The notes beneath the pieces were generated by a model. The model was not told the origin of the DNA, did no database searches, and saw only the letters and a program-made list of their open reading frames with translations. The position numbers and the translations under genes were made by a program. Of a DNA stretch of 5,127 nucleotides, positions 1-4,821 are shown in pieces. The DNA lies in contig JAGGTG010000220.1 in assembly GCA_021163905.1 (NCBI GenBank), forward strand, positions 1 to 5,127. The letters run 5' to 3'. The number at the start of each line of letters is the position of its first letter. Positions within the stretch are counted from its first letter, which is position 1. This stretch comes from Candidatus Aerophobota bacterium. Lineage in GTDB: Bacteria; Aerophobota; Aerophobia; Aerophobales; B3-G15.

Positions 1-10
1 AAAAATAAAA

Positions 11-17
11 GGAGGTG
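11..17 (+). promoter_or_regulatory. Shine-Dalgarno site of peptide gene copy 1
   Basis: GGAGGTG, preceded by AAAA, lies six bases before the ATG at 24. It is close to a perfect complement of the 16S rRNA 3' end. The identical site recurs at 139-145 (copy 2) and 267-273 (copy 3). Such strong, correctly spaced sites before each 27-codon ORF are the main evidence that these ORFs are translated. Confidence 0.9.
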
Positions 18-23
18 AAAAAA

Positions 24-107
24 ATGAAAGCCAAGCTTATCAAGATTTTGTTTGTCCTTACCACCCTTTTACTGGCAGGAGGAGCTCATATCAGATGGGG
101 AGGCTAA
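24..107 (+). CDS. Predicted secreted mini-peptide, copy 1 (27 aa)
   Basis: I do not recognise this gene from a named family. The 27-residue product starts MKAKLIK, with three lysines, continues with a hydrophobic core at about residues 8-18 (ILFVLTTLLLA), then GGA, and ends HIRWGG. This is the layout of a Sec signal peptide. A signal-peptidase site after Ala21 (-3 Gly, -1 Ala) or after Gly20 (-3 Ala, -1 Gly) would release HIRWGG or AHIRWGG. There is no cysteine, so a lipoprotein is excluded. The ATG is set by the SD six bases upstream. The gene is the first visible of three tandem copies, followed by HD-GYP and DUF5317 membrane-protein genes. By inference it is an exported signalling peptide. 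Alternatives are a nascent-chain regulatory leader or a small membrane peptide. Confidence 0.75.
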   Translation: MKAKLIKILFVLTTLLLAGGAHIRWGG

Positions 108-151
108 AGCTGTTTTAAGAAAAAACCGAAAAATAAAAGGAGGTGAAAAAA

Positions 152-235
152 ATGAAAGCCAAGCTTATCAAGATTTTGTTTGTCCTTACCACCCTTTTAC
201 TGGCAGGAGGAGCTCATATCAGATGGGGAGGCTAA
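152..235 (+). CDS. Predicted secreted mini-peptide, copy 2 (27 aa)
   Basis: This gene is identical to copy 1 in coding sequence, SD and flanks, and lies exactly 128 bp downstream. The gap from the copy 1 stop codon to this ATG is 44 bases; it is A-rich at its 3' end and shows no terminator-like stem with a U tract, so co-transcription with copy 1 is expected. The product has the same basic N-terminus, hydrophobic core and HIRWGG tail. Two identical genes in series would mainly raise peptide dosage. Function is not recognised; a secreted peptide signal is inferred from architecture only. Confidence 0.75.
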   Translation: MKAKLIKILFVLTTLLLAGGAHIRWGG

Positions 236-279
236 AGCTGTTTTAAGAAAAAACCGAAAAATAAAAGGAGGTGAAAAAA

Positions 280-363
280 ATGAAAGCCAAGCTTATCAAG
301 ATTTTGTTTGTTCTTACCACCCTTTTACTGGCAGGAGGAGCTCATATCAGATGGGGAGGCTAA
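280..363 (+). CDS. Predicted secreted mini-peptide, copy 3 (27 aa)
   Basis: This is the last copy of the array. It encodes the same 27 residues as copies 1 and 2; the single base difference (312, C to T) is in the third position of Val codon 11 (GTC to GTT) and is silent. Similarity to the repeat unit ends just after the TAA stop. The final codons TGG-GGA-GGC also form a GGGGAGG motif that could be an SD for the HD-GYP gene, whose first possible start is six bases after this stop. Translation of peptide 3 and of the HD-GYP gene may therefore be coupled. Its position makes it the copy most directly linked to the downstream membrane proteins. Confidence 0.75.
   Translation: MKAKLIKILFVLTTLLLAGGAHIRWGG
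353..359 (+). promoter_or_regulatory. Possible SD for the HD-GYP gene inside peptide copy 3
   Basis: GGGGAGG is formed by the last Trp-Gly-Gly codons of peptide copy 3 and lies 10 bases before the TTG at 370. The same motif exists in copies 1 and 2, where no such start follows. A competing site, AGGAG at 404-408, lies six bases before another in-frame TTG at 415, so which SD is used is undecided. Confidence 0.5.
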
Positions 364-369
364 AAATAA

Positions 370-1659
370 TTGGAAGAGGAAAAAATCCCGGAGCAGTACT
401 CGCAGGAGAATAGTTTGAGAAGTAGGACAAGAAGGGTTTCTTTTTATATAGCTCTTGTAACAGGAATTGGAATTGCACTTTTGATCTTTTGGAGTTGGAG
501 GGGAACTTTAAACTGGGAGATGGAGAAGGGCTTTATTTTCTGGATGGTTTTAATTCTCATCGCCGAGTCCTTCTCTGTTTCCCTTCCATATGGAGGATCT
601 GTTACCTTAGGTTTCCCTGTCATTTATGCTACTCTTTTAACTCAGGGACCTATAGTAGGAGTGTGGGTTGCTGCCTGTGGAAGTTTAACTGAGTTAAAAA
701 AAGGAAAAAAAACCGATGTAAGGAGGATGTTATTTGATTTGGGAGAGTCTGTTATCTCCACATCAGGTGCCTGGTTGGTTTATACATATACAGGAGGAAT
801 TATTATAAAAAACGTCTCCTCTGCTCATATTATTCCAATAGGACTTGCCGCTTTGGTTTTTTTTGCAATTAATTCATTTACCGTTTCAACAATTCTTGCC
901 TTACAGAAAGGTACCTCTATAATCGATATGTGGTCAAATAATTTTCGCTGGGTCACTCCCAATTACCTTGCCCAAACTCCTCTTGGATTTTTAATGGCTG
1001 TTATTTACAGGCAGATTAGCTGGTGGGCTGTAATCTTTGTAATGCTACCTTTATTTATCGCATACTGGGCTTATAGACTCCATATAGAGATGGAAAGGGA
1101 GCATATTAGTATTATTCAAGCTCTGGCAACAGCAGTGGAGGCAAGAGACCCTTATACAGAGAAACACTCAAGAAGAATGGCAGAATATGCTGTTGCTACA
1201 GCAAGGGAACTGGGTCTTTCCATTTATGAATCAGAGAGAATAAGGTATGCTACCATTCTGCACGATATCGGTAAGATTGGTGTAAGTGATAGGATTTTGT
1301 CGAAAAATGGTCCCTTAACCAGGGAAGAGTGGGAAGAGATTAAAAAACACTCGGTTATTGGAGCTGAAATATTAACTCAGATAAATTCATTTTCCGAAAC
1401 TTCTAAACTTGTCTATCATCATCATGAAAGATACAATGGGACCGGTTATCCTAATGGGCTTAAAGGGGAAGAGATTCCCATTGGAAGTAGAATTATTGCC
1501 GTTGTTGATGCTTATGATGCTATGGTGTCCCGCAGGCCTTACCGCGAGGCTATGTCAAAGGAAGAAGCTATAGCTGAGCTTAAAAGGAATGCGGGAAAAC
1601 AATTTGATAAAAAGGTGGTAGAAGCTTTTTTAAGAGTGATTGGTAGAAATGTTACTTGA
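370..1659 (+). CDS. Membrane-bound HD-GYP cyclic-di-GMP phosphodiesterase
   Basis: The product of 429 residues has two parts. Residues about 24-237 are strongly hydrophobic, with roughly six or seven membrane segments and short loops, and resemble no sensor domain I can name. Residues about 245-425 are an HD-GYP domain with its signature residues visible: H266 (EKHSRRM), HD at 298-299 (ILHDIGKIG), H327, HHE at 351-353, GTGYP at 357-361, then VVDAYDAM and RRPYREAM. HD-GYP enzymes hydrolyse cyclic di-GMP, and nothing here suggests loss of activity. There is no GGDEF, PAS or receiver domain, so the membrane part is the likely input. The start is uncertain: TTG at 370 directly follows an in-frame TAA and has GGGGAGG 10 bases upstream, while TTG at 415 has AGGAG at six bases and gives a 414-residue protein beginning with a basic stretch before the first helix. 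The first 15 codons include CCG and TCG, which seem uncommon here and mildly favour 415. Confidence 0.93.
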   Translation: MEEEKIPEQYSQENSLRSRTRRVSFYIALVTGIGIALLIFWSWRGTLNWEMEKGFIFWMVLILIAESFSVSLPYGGSVTLGFPVIYATLLTQGPIVGVWVAACGSLTELKKGKKTDVRRMLFDLGESVISTSGAWLVYTYTGGIIIKNVSSAHIIPIGLAALVFFAINSFTVSTILALQKGTSIIDMWSNNFRWVTPNYLAQTPLGFLMAVIYRQISWWAVIFVMLPLFIAYWAYRLHIEMEREHISIIQALATAVEARDPYTEKHSRRMAEYAVATARELGLSIYESERIRYATILHDIGKIGVSDRILSKNGPLTREEWEEIKKHSVIGAEILTQINSFSETSKLVYHHHERYNGTGYPNGLKGEEIPIGSRIIAVVDAYDAMVSRRPYREAMSKEEAIAELKRNAGKQFDKKVVEAFLRVIGRNVT

Positions 1660-2275
1660 TATTCTAATAGTTTCCGTTATCATTGCTTTTTTAAGAGGGG
1701 GAAGGTTTAAAAGATTAGCCGAGATTGATCTTAAAAGGGCTGAGTTAATAGTTATTTCCTTTGGTATTCAGTATATACTTGTCAGAGCAGGAGAAAGTGG
1801 ATCTATCTGGGTGCAGAAATGGGGGGTTTACTTATATGTATTTTCGTATATTTTATTGTTGGTGAGTATATGGTATAATAGACATATAAAAGAAATGTTG
1901 GTATTTGGATTAGGTATTATTACTAATTTTATGGTTATTGTTGCTAATGGTGGCCATATGCCTGTTTCTCTGGAAGCTTTAAAGAAAGCAGGAATGGCGT
2001 ATTTGCTCCCCTTGCTTCAAAGTAAAACTTATATAATCCATACTTTAATGAATCCTAAGACCAGATTAAAATTTTTAGCCGATATTATCCCCCTTCCTCC
2101 ACCTTATCCTCGTCCCCGTGTTTTAAGTGTAGGGGATATAATAATGGGGATTGGTGTATTTTTTTTAATTCAAAATTATATGACAGAAAAAGGACTGTTT
2201 AAAAATTTCTGGAGAAGAAAAGATGATAGATATGGATTCCCTGCTAAGAAAGATGAAAGAGAAAGAAGCATCTGA
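1649..2275 (+). CDS. DUF5317 family multi-pass membrane protein
   Basis: This 208-residue protein has about five hydrophobic segments (roughly 2-16, 31-45, 60-76, 83-99 and 160-176). I assign it to DUF5317 from two hallmark stretches: NGGHMPVS (100-107), followed by an AL..AG segment, and LADIIPLP (143-150), followed by VLSVGDI (158-164). The function of the family is unknown. I chose ATG 1649, which overlaps the HD-GYP stop by 11 bases; an in-frame TTG at 1640 would add three residues. The SD is weak (AAGAG at 1632-1636), so translation probably depends on coupling to the HD-GYP gene. The last ~17 residues are charged, lie beyond the last hydrophobic segment, and are encoded in DNA that also encodes the PilT N-terminus. 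Position between a membrane HD-GYP enzyme and the peptide genes on one side and pilT on the other makes a role in sensing or processing conceivable, but only by inference. Confidence 0.85.
   Translation: MLLDILIVSVIIAFLRGGRFKRLAEIDLKRAELIVISFGIQYILVRAGESGSIWVQKWGVYLYVFSYILLLVSIWYNRHIKEMLVFGLGIITNFMVIVANGGHMPVSLEALKKAGMAYLLPLLQSKTYIIHTLMNPKTRLKFLADIIPLPPPYPRPRVLSVGDIIMGIGVFFLIQNYMTEKGLFKNFWRRKDDRYGFPAKKDERERSI
2211..2217 (+). promoter_or_regulatory. Shine-Dalgarno site of pilT
   Basis: GGAGAAG starts 12 bases before the ATG at 2223 and lies inside the DUF5317 coding region. It supports that ATG over the in-frame ATG at 2232, which would be too distant, and so supports a real 53-base overlap of the two genes. 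Confidence 0.65.
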
Positions 2276-3287
2276 TCTGCACCTTGTTTCTGGTGTTCCT
2301 CCTGCTTTTCGGATAAATGGAGAGTTAAGATTTCTTGATAGGGATGTGCTTAGCTCAGAGAAAATTAAGTCTCTTGTTTACCCTTTAATGGAAGAAAAGC
2401 AAAGGGTTATCTTTGAAAGGGAGAAAGATCTGGACTTTTCCTATGGAATTTCTGGAGTGGGGAGGTTCAGGATAAATGTTCACTATCAAAGGGGCTCAAT
2501 AGCTGCAGCCATTAGGCTTATCCCTTACCGCATTCCTTCTCTGGAGGAGCTTAACCTTCCTCCAATTATTGGACAGTTGTGCTTGAAGGACAAAGGGCTA
2601 ATACTGGTAACCGGACCAACAGGAAGTGGTAAATCAACTACTCTTGCTTCAATGATCAATATTATTAATCAAACTAAACCTGTGCATATTGTAATAATAG
2701 AGGATCCTATAGAGTATCTTCATTCTCATAAAAAGAGTATAGTCGAACAAAGAGAGGTAGGTGGAGATACTGTTTCTTTTGCCAATTCACTTAAGTACTG
2801 TTTGAGGCAGGATCCTGATGTGATAATGATCGGTGAGATGAGGGACCTTGAGACAATTTCTACCGCCATAACTGCAGCAGAAACAGGGCATTTAGTTATG
2901 GCTACTCTCCATACTCCCAACGCTCCAGGTGCAATAGATAGAATAGTTGATGTTTTTCCTCCCTATCAGCAACCTCAAATAAGACTGCAGCTTTCTACAA
3001 CTCTGATAGCTATTATCGCTCAGATTTTAATTCCCAGAATGGACAATGCCGGCAGAATTCCAGCTGTGGAACTGTTAATCAGTACTCCGGCTGTTAGCAA
3101 TCTTATCCGTTCTGGTAAGACCCATCAGCTCTATAATACCATGCAAACGGGCTCTCAGGTAGGTATGCAAACAATGGATCAGTCTCTTATAAATCTTGTT
3201 AAAAAAAGGTTAATTAGCAAAGAAGATGCTCTCAGTAGAGCAAGAGATGCCCGATTGGTAAAGGAGTCTTTAAGCAGGTTTTCATAG
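2223..3287 (+). CDS. pilT: Type IV pilus retraction ATPase PilT
   Basis: PilT is a cytoplasmic hexameric ATPase at the base of type IV pili; it depolymerises the pilus, powering twitching motility and DNA uptake. At 354 residues this is normal family length. The N-terminal domain shows the typical ASDLHL..G.PP..RINGEL segment (16-35). The ATPase core has Walker A GPTGSGKST (131-139), Asp box IIEDPIEY (158-165), Walker B DPDVIMIGEMRD (197-208) and His box TGHLVMATLHT (221-231). The C-terminal NLIRSGKTHQ (293-302), a variant of the AIRNLIR motif of PilT, and QVGMQTMDQSL (312-322) separate it from the extension ATPases PilB/GspE, which are longer and carry an extra N-terminal domain and a zinc-binding motif. 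It overlaps the DUF5317 gene by 53 bases and ends four bases before recX. No other pilus gene is in the window. Retraction is a known target of c-di-GMP control in other bacteria, which may explain its place after an HD-GYP gene. Confidence 0.97.
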   Translation: MIDMDSLLRKMKEKEASDLHLVSGVPPAFRINGELRFLDRDVLSSEKIKSLVYPLMEEKQRVIFEREKDLDFSYGISGVGRFRINVHYQRGSIAAAIRLIPYRIPSLEELNLPPIIGQLCLKDKGLILVTGPTGSGKSTTLASMINIINQTKPVHIVIIEDPIEYLHSHKKSIVEQREVGGDTVSFANSLKYCLRQDPDVIMIGEMRDLETISTAITAAETGHLVMATLHTPNAPGAIDRIVDVFPPYQQPQIRLQLSTTLIAIIAQILIPRMDNAGRIPAVELLISTPAVSNLIRSGKTHQLYNTMQTGSQVGMQTMDQSLINLVKKRLISKEDALSRARDARLVKESLSRFS

Positions 3288-3291
3288 GAAA

Positions 3292-3777
3292 ATGGATGAG
3301 GATTGTAAAAAAAATCTGGAGAAAGGTAAAGAGTATGCCCTTTACCTTTTAGGTTATAGGGATAGGAGCAAAAATGAGATTGTAAAAAAATTAAAAGAAA
3401 AAAATTACGATAAGGAGGTGATTGAGGAAGTAATTTATTATTTGGAAGAGAAGAATTTACTTGACGATCAAAAATTTGCCAAAGAGTGGGCTAATTATAG
3501 TATTAAAAAAGGTTTTTCAAGAAAAAGAGTGGAACAGGAGCTAAGAAAAAAGGGAGTGGAAGAGGAGATTATAACTAACACCCTTAATACTATCTTTTCT
3601 CGGATTGATGAGGAAAAAATGGCACTGGAGATTTTAGAGAGAAAGGGATATTTGCCTCTTAAGGTAAACTTAGACAAAAAGGAGAAATTAAAGCAACTCT
3701 CAAGGATATTAAGATTTCTCTATTCTCGAGGCTTTTCTTACTCAACGGTAGAGAAGTTAATAAAAAATTATCTTTGA
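3292..3777 (+). CDS. recX: RecX family regulator of RecA
   Basis: RecX binds RecA filaments and modulates (usually inhibits) recombinase activity. The 161-residue protein shows the three-helix repeats of the family: A..LLGYRDRSKNEIVKKL (16-34), then LLDDQKFAKEWA (56-67) with GFSRKRVEQELRKKGV (74-89), and a third repeat RFLYSRGFSYSTVEKLI (141-157). Length is typical. The ATG lies four bases after the pilT stop; its only nearby SD is AGGA at 3286-3289 with a two-base gap, too close to be ideal, so translation probably relies on ribosomes finishing pilT. recA is not in the window; recX is often next to recA, so its position after pilT is a less common arrangement. Both PilT and RecX can bear on uptake and recombination of DNA, but a functional link here is speculation. 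Confidence 0.92.
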   Translation: MDEDCKKNLEKGKEYALYLLGYRDRSKNEIVKKLKEKNYDKEVIEEVIYYLEEKNLLDDQKFAKEWANYSIKKGFSRKRVEQELRKKGVEEEIITNTLNTIFSRIDEEKMALEILERKGYLPLKVNLDKKEKLKQLSRILRFLYSRGFSYSTVEKLIKNYL

Positions 3778-3783
3778 AAGGTG
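3777..3783 (+). promoter_or_regulatory. SD that selects ATG 3790
   Basis: AAAGGTG begins at the last base of the recX stop codon and lies six bases before the ATG at 3790. It contains the alternative GTG start at 3781, which has no SD of its own at a usable distance. This favours the 184-residue product over the 187-residue one. Confidence 0.6.
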
Positions 3784-3789
3784 TTTCGT

Positions 3790-4344
3790 ATGACAAAAAC
3801 TATTCCAAAAACACATCCTTTAAGCATACTATTTACTGCTCTGACAGAGCGCAGCTTCTATGAGTATGTTGGATTGTGTGACCCTTACATTGTTCTCTAC
3901 GTCTCTCAGCTGCTCATAGATTTTACTTATGTAGATAATCTTTATAAAATAAGAGATTCCCGGGGTAAAAAGTTGAAAAAGGTGGGTGAGATGTTAGCTG
4001 AGTCTGATCTTGTTTCTCGAGCTCGTACTGTGGAAAAAGAAAGAGAAGTGAGAAAACACATTGGAGATTACACTCTCTTTTTCACCGGGATGTTTCCCGA
4101 GAGTTTAAGAAAAAGAGTAGGCAGTATGTATTTTAATTCCTTTAATGATTATATCCGTACCGGAAAAGAGTCTTACCGTATCGTTTCTCAATTTGAGTAT
4201 GGTGAATATAAAAAAGAAGCCCCTCTTTTTAAGAGATTATCTGATAATTTTGATATTTGTGTGGTAGGTTTGAATTTTGTGAAAAGAGAGCTGGAAAAAA
4301 TGCAGCAGCCTGATTATCTTAAAATAAAAAGGATTATTTCCTAA
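3790..4344 (+). CDS. Conserved-looking protein of unknown function (184 aa)
   Basis: I cannot name a family. The protein is soluble, without signal peptide or membrane segment, and appears mostly helical. Distinctive parts are HPLSILFTALTERSFYEYVGLCDP (residues about 9-32, with Cys30-Asp31-Pro32), YVSQLLIDFTYVDNLYKIRDSRG (37-59), the basic-acidic VEKEREVRKHIGDYTLFFTGMFPE (81-104), GKESYRIVSQFE (125-136), and a final KEAPLFKRLSDNFDICVVGLNFVKRELE (142-169). The regular spacing of aromatic and glycine residues looks like a conserved bacterial protein rather than a spurious ORF, and I have an impression of similar uncharacterised proteins elsewhere, which I cannot verify here. It sits 12 bases after recX, and its stop is directly followed by the start codon of the Mut7-C gene, so translation of the two is probably coupled. 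No catalytic motif is evident. Confidence 0.85.
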   Translation: MTKTIPKTHPLSILFTALTERSFYEYVGLCDPYIVLYVSQLLIDFTYVDNLYKIRDSRGKKLKKVGEMLAESDLVSRARTVEKEREVRKHIGDYTLFFTGMFPESLRKRVGSMYFNSFNDYIRTGKESYRIVSQFEYGEYKKEAPLFKRLSDNFDICVVGLNFVKRELEKMQQPDYLKIKRIIS

Positions 4345-4812
4345 ATGGAGGTTAAGTTTTTTGCCGACTCCATGCTGGGGAAACTGGCCCGATGGCTGAG
4401 GTTAATGGGGTTTGATACTCTTTACTATCCCTCAATATCTGATGAGGAGCTTATTAGGGAATCTCAAAAAGACGGGAGGATAGTTCTTACCAAAGATAGT
4501 GAATTGGTTAGAGAAAATAAAAATAAGGTGAATTTTTTATATATAGTTCCCTCAGACCCTTATGAGCAGATTAAAATAGTTATAAAAAAATTTAAGTTAG
4601 ATCCATGGAAAGGTTTATTTTCAAGATGTGTGCATTGTAACGAACCTATTAAAAAAATAGAAAATATCCTTGAAATTAAGGATGAGGTTCCCTCTTATGC
4701 TTACCAGAATAGCTCTTCCTTTTACCGTTGTCCTGCCTGTGGAAGAATTTACTGGGAGGGTTCTCATCATAAAAAGATAAGAGCAAAGATAGAGGAATTA
4801 ATGCAGGAGTGA
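4345..4812 (+). CDS. Mut7-C domain PIN-like protein with zinc ribbon
   Basis: This 155-residue protein matches the Mut7-C RNAse domain family, a PIN-like nuclease fold with a C-terminal zinc ribbon. The N-terminal signature FFADSMLGKLARWLRLMGFDT is at residues 5-25, with Asp8 a likely metal ligand, followed by DEEL (33-36) and GRIVLTKDSEL (44-54), where Asp51 is a second likely acidic site residue. The zinc ribbon is formed by C95-x2-C98 (RCVHCNEPI) and C129-x2-C132 (YRCPACGRIYWEGSH). All four cysteines and both acidic positions are present, so the protein appears intact. Ribonuclease activity is predicted for the family from its fold; the substrate is unknown. The ATG immediately follows the TAA of the preceding gene, with AAGGA at 4329-4333 as a somewhat distant SD, which indicates coupled translation. 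There is no toxin-antitoxin arrangement here despite the PIN-like fold. Confidence 0.9.
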   Translation: MEVKFFADSMLGKLARWLRLMGFDTLYYPSISDEELIRESQKDGRIVLTKDSELVRENKNKVNFLYIVPSDPYEQIKIVIKKFKLDPWKGLFSRCVHCNEPIKKIENILEIKDEVPSYAYQNSSSFYRCPACGRIYWEGSHHKKIRAKIEELMQE

Positions 4813-4821
4813 TATTAAAAA

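Larger units (their letters stand above)
1..364 (+). repeat. Tandem array of 128-bp units, each carrying a mini-gene
   Basis: The same sequence occurs three times with a period of exactly 128 bp: copy 1 at 1-128, copy 2 at 129-256, and a partial copy 3 at 257-364. Copies 1 and 2 appear identical. Copy 3 differs by one base (C to T at 312) and stops matching one base after its TAA stop codon. Each unit contains an SD (GGAGGTG), a 27-codon ORF and an AT-rich spacer, so the unit of duplication is a complete translation cassette. Because 128 is not a multiple of three, the array cannot encode one repeated polypeptide; it is a series of separate small genes. Near-identity that includes the spacers implies recent expansion or continuing homogenisation. 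The first copy abuts the window edge, so the true copy number is unknown. Confidence 0.97.

Noticed and set aside
108..151. Promoter or terminator in the 44-base spacer between peptide genes
   Set aside because: No stem followed by a U tract was found, and A-rich hexamers are only poor matches to -35/-10 elements, so neither could be supported.
1..364. CRISPR array or integron-like repeat array
   Set aside because: The 128-bp units are contiguous and virtually identical throughout, with no variable spacers and no palindromic repeat; the unit is a coding cassette.
364..400. Degenerate fourth repeat unit after copy 3
   Set aside because: There is only a loose resemblance of purine-rich words (AAGA, AAAAAA, CCG) to the spacer; it is too short and too low in complexity to claim.
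52..413. Two longer overlapping reading frames (52-246 and 180-413, both from TTG) running through the repeat array
   Set aside because: They lie in another frame of the same DNA as the peptide genes, start at a TTG without a nearby SD, and read across units only because 128 bp shifts the frame; the SD-ATG peptide genes explain the DNA better.
489..692. 67-codon frame on the + strand
   Set aside because: It lies wholly within the HD-GYP gene in another frame and has no family features.
2726..2920. 64-codon frame on the - strand
   Set aside because: It is antisense to the conserved ATPase core of pilT, whose coding content is certain.
3495..3677. 60-codon frame on the - strand
   Set aside because: It is antisense to recX, and its composition is the expected mirror of a Lys/Glu-rich gene.
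4345..4812. Toxin of a toxin-antitoxin pair, based on the PIN-like fold
   Set aside because: The Mut7-C architecture with a C-terminal zinc ribbon differs from VapC toxins, and the upstream gene is a 184-residue protein, not a small DNA-binding antitoxin.
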